Assembly (NCBI GenBank): GCA_009760855.2
Contig: WPIO01000027.1
Location: 4,034,501 to 4,098,500 of the forward strand
DNA: 64,000 nt
Direction of reading: 5' to 3'
From: Cristatella mucedo
Lineage: Eukaryota > Bryozoa > Phylactolaemata > Cristatellidae
A model generated the notes under the pieces. It had not been told where the DNA came from, searched no databases, and saw only the letters and a list, made by a program, of their open reading frames with translations. Positions 35,467 through 46,104 of this stretch are shown here, in pieces (the first letter of the stretch is position 1; each line of letters begins with the position of its first letter). A program made the position numbers and the translations under genes.

Positions 35467-36390
35467 GATGGAGCTAAACCGTCGACCGTGGTCAAGACGC
35501 AGCAGCTGGCCCGTGGCAGAAGTGGGGGTGGGAGGTCGCGTGCGAATGGCCATTTGCTCACTGGCTTGTCGTGCTAGCGCTGTGCAGTCCATTTTCGGTG
35601 GCTTTGACCACCCAATGCCGCCGTGCTCGAAAGCAAGAGTGGTTGCCGGTGCATGGCCATGCTGCTGCTTCTGAGCGAGTGTGTCAGGGCGGCACCGATG
35701 GTGGCGCGCTTTTGATTTTGCGTGTGCCACTTTCTTGCATTTCGCATCAGCACTCAGCACCTGTGCGTAGTCAGCTGACCAGCACACTGCTTAAGCTGCT
35801 AGCTGTGGCCGTCCCCGGCAGCAAAGTGGTGGCCGGCTGTGGCTTGATATTGTGAATCATTTACAACGCAGTTTGTTTTACACCCATATTTGCCTGTGCG
35901 CTTCGGCTGTGGTTTATACCGCTTGGCCATGGTGGCCATATAGTTGTCGCTCCGTGGCTCTGCTTATTTTTGTATGCTATTTATTCACAGCACTGAGCTT
36001 CGGTAGTATGCTTGTTCTTGCTCCCTTCCCCCAGCCAGCCACCTGTGAAGTCATAAGTACTGTCATTCTTTTGCTCTTTCGTTATGCATATGCTGCTTGT
36101 GCAGTCGTCATCTTGGCAAGGCTCGCACTACCCATTGTGTGTATATCGTTGGTAGGATCGCCAGGATAAGTCCAGCTGTCAGCTAGTGATATATAGTACT
36201 ACCAGTAGGCTGAGAATAATAGCAAATATGAGGTGTTGCCATTGGTGAGCGATCGCTTGAATACGTGGTGTTGCAGAAAAACCTGCGGTATTGTAGTATA
36301 GAGACAGGCGTAGTGCAACGGCAGCGCTTATTGACTGCACGTCTCCTAGTGGCTTGCAAGTATCAATAAATATTACTGATCACTATTGCC
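35467..36390 (+). other. Mef2: MEF2 3' UTR (inferred)
   Basis: It follows the MEF2 stop without an obvious further splice site. GC content falls along it towards an AATAAA at 36365-36370. ORFs inside (for example 35571-36169) have no domain. The exact cleavage site is not determinable; a second AATAAA lies at 36682-36687. Confidence 0.5.
36365..36370 (+). terminator. candidate MEF2 poly(A) signal AATAAA
   Basis: First canonical AATAAA after the MEF2 stop, about 900 bases downstream, in an AT-rich context. Confidence 0.45.
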
Positions 36391-36859
36391 TGCGTTTGAG
36401 CTCAACAGCGAAGGCTCATTGCCGGCATATGTGCATTACCGGTGGAATGTTTTTGCTTTGTGGTCCTGTAAAGGCTATGAATTTGAGGTGAGTTGATGAG
36501 CCATTGTGGCCTTCGAGGCCTAGAACCGGTAGCGGTCCTCAGACTTGCTTATGTAATTTTGCAAAATCTAATAATAGAAAATAGTCAAGTTCAAAAGTGT
36601 AGTCAAGTTTTGTATTCATATTGAAATATGTTTTGAATACACATTCAAGTTATCTAGTGCATGTTGCTTGATGTGGAAATTAATAAACCATCTCCACCAA
36701 TATATTATGCATAGAACCTTAAATGATATGCAATGTGCAGCCTTAAAATCACCAAAGTCGGTCAAGCTTCCTGTAAAACTTACAATGCATTGTCATAGTT
36801 TTAGTATGTAGAACAACAATAAGGTTGGTTATATGGCGCTTTATGAGAACCTAATCTGG

Positions 36860-37900
36860 AAATCTGATGCTTTCAACACCAAATTTCGTGTTGTGACTGA
36901 CTTGTCTCATGTGCACTACCCTGCTCACATCAAGGGTCACACTCAACCAAATATCGCCTACAACTGGACACTCATCACCTATTATTACCAAATTTTGCTC
37001 ATCTGACCACAAGCAGATAGCACTCGGTCATCAATGTGTGTCATCTGCATCTAAAGTCACCCGTTAATCACGAAACCTTAAAATCCGCGATATCGATGCT
37101 GTATGAGCGAGAATATCTTCTTTGCTCCTGATGCTCAATCTCCCTTCTGACCTGTCATTAGTAGAATGCTACAACACAATACTAGCACTCATGCTTGACG
37201 AGTTTGCACCTCTGACAACCCGAACTGTGCACTCTCGCCCAGACGGCCTATGGTTTACCGAAGTAATTTAATGAGGTAGGTCTACTAAGCGAAAGCTTGA
37301 AAAAGCATACAAAACATCAGGACTGACTGTTCATCGACAGTCATATGACCACTACTGTATATCGTACCGATCAAGCCTAGCAAAGGCCAAGTCTAGCTTC
37401 CATAGAAACATTGTAGAATCAGAGATGCACAATCCAAAAATGATGTCTACGATCCACCATATCCTTAACCTCTCCAGGGTTAGCTCCTTAGCTAGTGATT
37501 GGTGAGCCGTGATGGCACACTAGGTAAGGCGGTTGCTTTCACGACATCGGTCCCGAGGTCGTGGGTTCGATTCCTGCGGTGGGCGATTCCTTATCGCCAC
37601 TGCAAGCGGCGGTGGTAGCCGTAAAGGCTCTTCTGTCGCTATACAAAAAGGCTGTTTAATCAGCTAGGATTCACGCGACGGTCGCTTCTTTAGCTTCTTT
37701 GTCAACAAGATATACAAGATGTGGGCCCATCCCTAGGGTAGCAGCGACCCATTTGGAATCATTTCGCTCAATTCCGTGCAGCACCTCAGTGTCTACATTC
37801 AAGGGAGTGACGAGTGACCTCAGCAGCTGAACCACGAGGTGCTAGAGGAAGATGGAGTTTAGAATTAAGCGACTGGTGAAAGTCTCAATCTACGGCCTGC
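36860..37900 (+). mobile_element. CR1/L2-type LINE, endonuclease-RT linker region
   Basis: Plus-strand frames read TKFRVVTDLSHVHYPAHI and SDHKQ-like residues (end of the APE endonuclease). Then come LDEFAPLTTRTVHSRPDGLW and KRKLEKAYKTSGLTVHRQSY, the linker typical of this LINE group. After a SINE-1 insertion the frame resumes with DGRFFSFFVNKIYKMW. No intact ORF. Whether it is LINE-A or LINE-B cannot be told from this part. Confidence 0.65.
37503..37670 (+). mobile_element. SINE-1, well preserved, nested in a LINE
   Basis: It starts TGAGCCGTGATGGCACACTA, has an exact box B GGTTCGATTCC, and ends GGCTGTTTAATCAGCTAGGAT at 37670. It is nearly identical to 51361-51530, suggesting a recently active family. 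It interrupts the LINE linker region. Confidence 0.9.
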
Positions 37901-37947
37901 CGGTGAGTAGAGGAAAACTGCTAGCTCTAGGCTTTGCTTTACTGCCC

Positions 37948-38044
<97 letters not shown>

Positions 38045-38069
38045 TAGATATATATATATATATATATAT
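37948..38069. repeat. (GA)n then (TA)n array
   Basis: A near-pure GA tract to about 38045, followed by about 24 bases of alternating TA, directly abutting a SINE-2 tail. Confidence 0.95.
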
Positions 38070-38203
38070 TTAATTCATTTGTATAGCACCCGAAGAGAAC
38101 TTAATCTCTATTCAGGTGCTTCACATATGCCTCGGGGCTCGAGCCTGCTACCTCAGACAGACCTTGGTCGGGGCGAGCACCTTAACCGCTGGACCAAACC
38201 AGC
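38070..38203 (-). mobile_element. SINE-2
   Basis: In plus orientation: TTAATTCATTTGTATAGCAC (tail), AGAGAACTTAATCTCT (the LINE-B-type hairpin), then a box-B-like region GGGGCTCGAGCC and the head CACCTTAACCGCTGGACC. It lies between two GA arrays. Confidence 0.8.
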
Positions 38204-38585
<382 letters not shown>

Positions 38586-39654
38586 TGGCGAGATATGGAG
38601 GGAATTACGGTGGAGACCGACAAAACAAGACCAGCTGTAGTTAGTCATGCAGACCATGAGATGTCATTACTCGCGTCAAGAGTCACGATTCTACGACAAT
38701 TGATCACCGAAGAGTGGGCTGCTCTGACTTAGATTTTCTGTACTGTTTATGCATTACTCGTGCAGTGTGTTCATTCCATAATCAAGATGGTTTCTTGTTC
38801 ATGTATAGTGTATGCAAGATAACCGTGGGCTATAACTGTTGGCATGCAAAAGCCCTTGTGTGGCCCTGGCATGAGGCAGCATGAGCAGTTCCTAATAGTT
38901 GGTCTGCTCAGCTATTCCCATAAGCAGTTGGGGAAACTTTTTGATAATTAGATACTTTAAATACCACTTCTTTGAAAACTAGATCATTGTAATTCTCCAT
39001 TATTCATTGCAGAAATGCATGACGACCGAGTTCATGGGTGCAAAGAAAATAGTCGCATGCGAGACCAGTTTTGTTTCCTTCATGTTGTTGAAAATTTATA
39101 AGCTGGATAGCAGCCTATTCGTGCATAGCATATTCTATTCTGGTGAATTTAAAGTCATACAGAATGGCAGTGTACGGGATTTTGGGACTTATGGGGTGAC
39201 AATCCGGTCAAGATAGCAAGTCGTTCTCTTTTTCGATCCAGTTTTTCTCTTGCGTTGGTCATCATGTCCTGGTTTGCATCCTGAGTGTGCCGGCTGTTTC
39301 AAATCTATGCAGAACCTGGTGAACCTTTGTGAATATGCATTATTTCTTTTTTATTACCTGCCACTCCTTTAAGAAAACCAGTAACATAAATAGGCTTTTT
39401 GTAGCATACAAGTCTAGGCTTGACAAGCATTAGGAGATAATCCACAAATATATTTGTGGTTTTTCTTTCAAGATTTTGATTTCTTTAGGCCAGAGTTGGT
39501 ATTTCTATCCTAATTTGGTACAAGGACAGGTCATAGATCTTACTAGCAGCCGGTAAAGGTACTAGGATCTTATTAGCAGCCGGTGAAGGGTTCGTCATCA
39601 ACCTAGTAATGGTAGGCCAGTGGGCAGTTGGAATAAAAAAAAATAAGCATTAAG
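38586..39654. other. intergenic, no supported gene
   Basis: A 69-codon ORF at 39007-39216 follows a CATTGCAG acceptor-like motif but has no recognisable domain or flanking exon. Nothing else recognised. Confidence 0.35.
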
Positions 39655-39812
39655 GTTAGCTGATTCAACAGCTTCATTTAACTGCCGAGGAGACTTTGCG
39701 TCTATTGGCTGGCTTGCAGAAGGCAATCAAAAAGATGTCGGCTGTAGGACTTGAACCCTCGACCTGGGCTGTGAACTTTGAGCACATTCCCTTATGCTGA
39801 GACCTGGGGGAA
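39655..39812 (-). mobile_element. SINE-1, diverged
   Basis: TTAGCTGATTCAACAGCTTC (tail), a diverged body, and a box-B-like region ACTTGAACCCTCGACCTG in reverse. Confidence 0.6.
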
Positions 39813-40292
39813 GCCAAGCGTACCCGGATGTAAGCTCCTTAGCAGTACAGCACTATGGGTTAACGATGGGAGAAGAGCTGTCTGATGCCCGGTGCACCAT
39901 TGATTTAGAGAGAAACTGGGCAATATTAACAGAGTTCTATAGGCTGTAGTCAGCCTTCCGAGACCTATGACCTTTCAGCTTGTCAGCCATCTGTAGGAAG
40001 AACATCGGTAAACAGGATATGCCCCTCTCCCTCTTCGGTCAGTGTGTTTGGGTTGGCTGTTTGGTCCGGAAGCTGATCCGTTATAGCGTTACACGCTACA
40101 CTGTGGCTAAGTGCAGATTAAGATATACCTGCAAGTGACAGCCACTCACCTGTTGGGGCGAGGACGGCATGCATGTATTAGCCTTCGGCCAAGCTAAGTT
40201 TGGTTTTGGGTAGTGCCTTATTAAATACGAAGTCACACATTGCTGACATAAGGGGACACATCTCACCCGTGTCCTAGTTAACTGGTCGCCGT
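39813..40292. other. intergenic, no recognised content
   Basis: Only short ORFs. No repeat recognised. Confidence 0.35.
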
Positions 40293-40442
40293 GCTGGTTT
40301 GGCCCAATGGTTAAGGTGCTCGCCCTGACCAAGATCTGGCCGAGGTCGTAGGCTCGACCCCCATGGCATATGTGGAGCGCCTGAATAGAGATTAAGTTCT
40401 CTTTGGGTGCTATACAAATGAATTATATTATTATCATATTAT
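40293..40442 (+). mobile_element. SINE-2, well preserved
   Basis: Head GCTGGTTTGGCCCAATGG and TTAAGGTGCTCGCCCTGACC, box-B-like GGTCGTAGGCTCGACCCC, then GGAGCGCCTGAATAGAG, the hairpin AGAGATTAAGTTCTCT, GTGCTATACAAATG and an ATT-rich tail. The last 50 bases copy the LINE-B terminus. Confidence 0.85.
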
Positions 40443-40854
40443 CCTGAAGTTCGTATCAAAGTAAAAAAAAGGCAACTAGTCCTCTTGACCCTATTCCCAC
40501 TGTCCTGCTTCTGCAATACATAGATATGCTGCTGCCATGCATAACTAAAGTCATAAATACAGGCAGCTCACTGCCCGTGGACTCGCTTCGCTGAGTCATA
40601 GTAGTTCCATCACCGAAGACAGCAGCTTGGCCACCTTGCCTCTTAACGGAGGTGCACCATCTTGCCACGTGACGCAAGTGCACCATCTTGCAGCGTGACT
40701 GACTATCTCGCTAGTAGAAATGTCATTAGTCTCAGGTCATGTCCAAGTAACTTTTAAAAAGGCTGTATAGCCAGGAAGCTACTTAAGAAAGCAAGACTAG
40801 ACCAAGAGAGCTTGAAGAGCAATTTACGTCCGGTCTCCTCTCTACTGTTTATAA

Positions 40855-41284
40855 TAATAATAACAATAATGCATTTGTTATAGCACCCTCAGAGAATTCA
40901 ATATCTTTCTAGGCACTTTACATTTGCTACATAGGAAGCACGATTGAATGATTAGCGGTAGCATAAAATAAACAAAAACAACAGGAGCAACAGGGTTAGG
41001 GGCGACATGCACAGGGTCAGCATGCAAGTTTGGTTAGTGGTACCATGTACCGTGTCAGCATGCATAAGCACATAATCGTCGAATCACAGGGATCCACTAA
41101 ATGCTGTGATAAATAGATACATTTTTAGTTTCTTTTTAAATAAGGACAAGTCAGAAGATGACGTTACGCAAGTCGAGAGTGAGTTCCAGGCTTTAGGAGC
41201 GTGCGAATTAATCGTTCCTATCAAGGACAATGAAACGAGTCGTGACAGACCAGCTAACCTCGTATATTTAAACTTCACACCTAG
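40855..41284 (-). mobile_element. LINE-B 3' end
   Basis: ATT-type tail, hairpin and the full 3' UTR in reverse. The minus frame at 41278-41084 encodes HAPKAWNSLSTCVTSSSDLSL and KKKLKMYLFITAFSG, the terminal residues of the LINE-B ORF2. It abuts a plus-strand LINE-B copy at 41285. Confidence 0.85.
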
Positions 41285-42420
41285 CTAGTAAGTTTCAGTC
41301 TGGTTTTAGAGCTAATCACTCCACAGAGTCCGCATTGCTTCGAGTGCATAACGACCTTCTTAGGAATGCAGGGTCTCTTTGCTTGTTCAGCTCAAATTTT
41401 CGGGCAGCTTTTGATACTATCGATTGCCAAGTCCTTCACCTGGCGCCTCTCTTATCACCTGGAAACTGGCACTGCATTGCAATGGTCCAGGTCCTATCTC
41501 AATAGAAGACTCCAGAGTATTGTTAATGTGAAGAGATGGAGATTATCCGATGAACCTCTGAAATATGGGGTACCTCAGAGATCTGTGCTTGGTCCCGTTC
41601 TCATTACGGTTTATACACTCCCTCTTACCAGTGTGAATGCCAAACATAAACCTAGGCTTTCAGTTCTATGTAGATAGCAATCAATTGTACCTTTGCTTTG
41701 ATCCCTACCAGCCCTCCAGCACATCGGATTCTCTCAACTCCCTTGCTGCATGTATTGATGATAAATACACATGGTTGGTAGCACACTTTCTTAAATTGAT
41801 AATAAAAAAAAACTTTCTAATTATAGGCAAACCAATTGTGATTCGGAAATTAAAGAACCCTTATGGTCAAAATTGGCTCTGCCAGGATCTTCTGTTACAA
41901 AGCATATGAGTTATGCTTTAAATTGACCTTTCCTTAGACGACCACATCAGCTCCACTCGTCTGAGAACTTTCAGATACACAATATTGCTCAAATTCTGGC
42001 TTGCTTAGACAGTGATACTACATATAAATTGGTCCATGCATTTATGACACCCGTCTCGACTTCTGTAATTCACTGCTAGCTGGTCTACTGACCTGCGAAA
42101 TCAAGTGCTTGCAGTTGGTGCAAAGCGATGCAGCCAGGTTTGTCTGTCGTGAGCTTCTCAGTTGCCACATCACACTACTTCTCACCGACCTGCACAGGCT
42201 CCCAGCCAAGCATTGCATCAACTTCAAGTTTAGTCACTCACTTTTAGACCCCTCCATTCTTTGGCTCCATCTTACCTATCAGATCTACTCCCCCATCAGG
42301 CTAAGCATCGTACCACCTGCTTGTCTGAATCGAATCATGTACCTGCATCTCGTTCGTACCTCAAATTCTTTGGAGACCGTACCTTTACTTCGTATGCTCT
42401 CCAAGCATCCAAGAAATTAA
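41285..42420 (+). mobile_element. LINE-B reverse transcriptase, degenerate
   Basis: It starts FQSGFRANHSTESALLRV, the RT palm entry, then FRAAFDTIDCQVLHL. A GVPQRSVLGPVL box lies at 41569-41610. The catalytic region reads FYVDSNQLYLCF, so the YADD motif is destroyed. Then post-RT pieces LQLVQSDAARFVCREL and LTDLHRLPAKHCINFK. Several frameshifts. It ends at the AATTCTTTGGAGACCGTACC stretch without the 3' UTR. Confidence 0.8.
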
Positions 42421-43619
42421 TTTGAGAAGTTGTACCGAGGATAGGTTCGGTTGGCTGGGACCGGACGGCTATAATGAGGGTAAGGGTCACCGGCTTGGCC
42501 GGTCGGACCTACGGCACGGCCTGGTATGTGTGGTGACATGAGGTCACCGATGCTCTTGGGTAGGAGAAGTTGGCCGAGTAGGTCGTGGTGTTGGAGGCTC
42601 TAGGTCTCGCCGAGTTATGCACCTGGATGGTTGCAGGCGTGCTCCGGCGATGCGGCCACGCACGCACGGCAACGAGTGACCAAGCCCCGAGCTGAGCTGG
42701 ATAGCACGCTCGTTGTTGACTCCGACAAGCCAATCAGTTACTCAGCTAGCTGGATCTTTTACGGCATACACTCGTACTTTTGGATTCGGAGTCGGTACAA
42801 TGGTGGGGCTACGGAAGCCGACTGACCAACTAACTCGTTTGTTCGTGCTTGCTGCGTTGTCTTTCGCCCCTGTAGTGCACTTTGTATAGGACCTTCTCCT
42901 GTAGACTTGTTTAGTTCCCCTGTTGGTGTTGACGCATGCGATATTATAAAGAGGTCTAACCTGACGGCCGCTCGTCTTTCCCTAGCTCAGCGGCACGTCG
43001 AGCGTCAGCGTGGTTGGAGTGTGGCGGGGCTTGCCGGGAAATAGCCTCTGACCCCTGGAACTCGGCTACGAATTTAGCTGCCATCTCATTGGGAATGCCA
43101 GCAATACTTGCTGCACGGGAGTTGAGATGGTTCGATGTGCTGCATTGGGATCTAAGCATAGGTACCAACTAGGAGGACCTAGATTGAGGTTGGCAATTAT
43201 ATAGACCATAGAGAGAAAGTGTAAATCACTAGTCATTCCGCATATTCAACCGCTAGTTTTTTCTTGACCTAGTGTCGTGGAAGTAAGAGAAGACTCTCTG
43301 GATAGCCTCGGTTATAGTTGTCAATTTCTCGATTTCAGCCTGTCACTGCAAATAGGATAAAGGTGTGGCCAAGAATCGAGTCATGTATTATTTCTACCGA
43401 CGTGCTGTACACGTAGTTTCTTTTTAAGCCCGGTACTCATATTTCCATACCCCGAGAACTGCTGCAGTGCTACCTTAAGTTTGGTCAACTTGCTAAATTT
43501 TCTACATCATTCATTGGACTCTCCTATTCACGATTATTGCTTACTGTCTCTTGAACCAACTCAGTTATTTGCCGACCACAATGCACATGCTAGACTAGTG
43601 ATTTCACGTGCTTATATTC
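42421..43619. other. GC-rich unclassified block, then unassigned sequence
   Basis: 42421-43180 is visibly richer in GC and CpG than its flanks and has no match to the LINE or SINE families here. Its base composition resembles the probable LTR at 44074-45290, so it may be part of another LTR element. A minus ORF at 43168-42956 has no recognised domain. 43200-43619 shows nothing supportable. Confidence 0.3.
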
Positions 43620-43905
43620 ATATTTACTGCATACGCAACGACATCTACTCTCCAACTGCCGACTATGGCACATATTTTTCAGCGGTCCTGAACTGCTAAT
43701 TCTATGCTACTCACTACCTCAACTGCTCTCCTGACTCTGCTATGCTTCCCACTTTCTCTTTGTTGCGTGAGACGAAGTCTGTTGGCTACCGAATGCGTAC
43801 CGAAAGCCGCTTAGGCTGTGAGTGCGCTATACAAAACTCTCCTGCGTAACACCCACATGGTCTTTATGACTTTGTGGAGTTACTGAAGGAGATACACACA
43901 CGTAT
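43620..43905 (+). mobile_element. LINE-A 3' end
   Basis: ACTCTCCAACTGCCGACTAT, GTGAGACGAAGTCTGTTGGC and GCGCTATACAAAACTCTCCT are shared almost base for base with 17229-17480 and 59430-59690. It is 5' truncated at the ORF end and finishes near GAGATACACACA. Confidence 0.8.
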
Positions 43906-43959
43906 TATCGTGCTGAACGTCTGAAATGATACCACCTTAGACTACTTATCATTGAGCAT

Positions 43960-44073
43960 GCCACTAACCATTCGACCATGCTTCCTAAGCAGCAAATGCA
44001 AAGTGCCTAGAAAGAGATTAAGCTCTCTGATGGCGCTATACAAATGTATCATTTTTATTACCATTAGTAATAT
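43960..44073 (+). mobile_element. LINE-B terminal tail
   Basis: CATGCTTCCTAAGCAGCAAATG, AGAGATTAAGCTCTCT and GGCGCTATACAAATG with an ATT-type tail. It is truncated and directly followed by the probable LTR. Confidence 0.75.
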
Positions 44074-45290
44074 TGTAACGCCGAAGGCTCGGCGGAGTAG
44101 GCTTAACCCACCGCTTACCTAGCGGCGTAACCTACCGCCTGATGCCGTTCGGTGCGCGTCTACGCGCAATACGCAGGCTGCCACGAAACGAGCGTTTCTG
44201 GCGCTGACCTACTTATCATTACTAAAGGGGGTCATGAGTCCACGGCGTGAATCGGAAAGCAAGACACGCAAAATGGGGATTTTACTGAGCTTTATTCGCA
44301 AGCGCACAAAGTCGCTGCGCGTCTAACTCAGTTTTATCTCCACACTCGTCACACGCTCTCGACAGCGAAAGCACTCTTGCGGGAGAAAAACGTCTCCACA
44401 CGTAGGCTACCTAAGTCTATAGTTGGAAACGACCTAAATAAACGGAGCCCGAACCGGAGCCTAAACCCTGACCGGAGAACTAGGACTCCGCTTCCACCTT
44501 GCGGCACGAATACCCCACACACGCCACCTCAAGCACTCTTGCAGAGGAAACACGTCTCCACACTAAGGCTCCCTGCGTCTCTAGCGGGAACGGCCCAAAT
44601 AGACAAAGAAGCCCGAACCAACGGAATATCTCACACCATACCAACTACGCTTAGCTCGCACCGGAAAATCCCTATGCCGAAACCACGTGCGAGCGTGCAC
44701 ACACGCAACACAGAAGACACACAAAATGCTAGCTCGGGTGCGATACGACCGTATTCGGTGGAGTACGCCGAATCCTCCTAGCACTGTCTCGTTCTGTACC
44801 GTTAATCGCCGGCGAACAGCCCGCCCTACTCCCTTACTTTCAGACAAACGAGTCCGACGGCGTTGAAGCGAGGTGCCGAACGAAAGAAGACCAAGAATGA
44901 ACGTCGCTCGCCTCTTAAATACGTAGCTGAGACAATGGGGCAAGAGCTTAGTGGTATTGGGCCCAACACCGTGGCTCATTACGGTAAGGAATTAATACCG
45001 CCACTAGGCCACTGGAAGGGCACCCCTGTCCAGCTTGAATGCCGAATGGGTTCCAGACGATTCTTTTTGGACCGAGCGATGGCGGAGGTTGACAGGCCAG
45101 CCAACATCAATCAGCAACTCCCGCGGATAACGGACCAATTCAAAAGGCCGAATCGCTACCGCTGGTCTCAGAGCTTCCCAGCTTGCTCATAAGCCCTTGC
45201 TCTCTAACCGCACTGGCGCTCCTCTCTGGATCACTGCTCCAGGACAAAGGAGTTCTTGCCCGCCGCCGAACAGCTCTTGTTCGCACTACA
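44074..45290 (-). mobile_element. probable solo LTR of a Ty3-type retrotransposon
   Basis: On the minus strand it begins TGTAGTGCGAAC and ends CGGCGTTACA, giving TG...CA ends. A TATTTAAG box lies near 44920, and GAATAAAGCTCAGTAAAATC near 44285-44305 looks like an R/U5 poly(A) region. GC and CpG content is higher than in the flanks. No matching 5-bp duplication is evident (AATAT against ATTAA), and no internal region follows, so the call is tentative. ORFs on the plus strand (44377-45192) show no domain. Confidence 0.4.
44368..44630. repeat. two diverged tandem units, period about 162 bases
   Basis: GCACTCTTGCGGGAG...ACGTCTCCACACGTAGGCT at 44371 recurs as GCACTCTTGCAGAGG...ACGTCTCCACACTAAGGCT at 44533, with further agreement through AGCCCGAACC. 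It is an old duplication inside the probable LTR. Confidence 0.75.
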
Positions 45291-45299
45291 ATTAAGCCA

Positions 45300-45650
45300 A
45301 GGTTAGCAAGGCGCTACAGTATTATTAACTTGCACCCGACTGGCGTCACGAGCTCCCCTGACTTTACCGCGTTTAAAAAAAAATAAAAATGCACCTATTT
45401 ATCACAGCATGTAGTGGGTCTCTGTGATTCGTTCTTTATGCGCTTATGCGTGCTTGCACTGCGCATGCTGCCACTGACCAAACTTGCATGCTGACCTTGT
45501 GGATGTCACCCTAACCATGCTGTTCCTGTGGTTTATTGAGCACGCTACCACTATTAACTCGATCGTGCTTCCTTTATAGCAAATGTAAAGTGCCCAAAAA
45601 GAGATTGAGTTCTTTGAGGATAAAATACAAACATGTTATTATTATTATTA
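45300..45650 (+). mobile_element. LINE-B ORF end and 3' UTR
   Basis: GACTGGCGTCACGAGC...CTGACTTTACC then AAAAATGCACCTATTTATC (ORF end), 3' UTR phrases in plus orientation (GCATGCTGCCACTGACC), and the tail with hairpin AGAGATTGAGTTCTTT and an ATT array. Confidence 0.8.
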
Positions 45651-46104
45651 ATCTCTAGTCAGATGCTTTACAACTTGCTTCAAGAGAACCAATACCCAAA
45701 GGTTAGTGACGTTATCAAGTATGCGTAAGTAAACAAGTATGCTGTTTTTAGTCACCATGCTGAAGCTAACAGAAACATACACACGGCCACCGGTTGGTAA
45801 GACCTGTGGCAAGTACAGTCTCTCGTTCAAGTACGCAACTTGAACTTGAATCTACAATTTTTTGATCACTTAGCTGGTAGGTTCGTGCTTTTTGTTAGGC
45901 CACCCACTTTGCGTAGAGCTTGCCTGTACCGGCACGACGGTGTGCATTGTGACTCGCACGTACTGACGGATTCATTCAACATCTGCGTGTTGTTTGCTAT
46001 TGACTTGCTTTGCGTTTCCCTATTTCCGTTTTCTGTTTGTCCTTTGATTTACCTGTCTCATTCCTTAAACCTGTCCCGTTCCTTACTGCTCTGATTTTGC
46101 TAGG
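45651..46104. other. spacer before the Tigger element
   Basis: No clear terminal inverted repeat of the Tigger element could be identified here. Short ORFs only. Confidence 0.3.

Noticed and set aside
39007-39216. Possible coding exon after a CATTGCAG acceptor-like motif
   Set aside because: Single short ORF with no homology, no partner exon and no reading-frame support.
44377-45192. Plus-strand ORFs of 134 and 109 codons as host genes
   Set aside because: They lie in the probable LTR and its tandem duplication and show no domain or splice signals.
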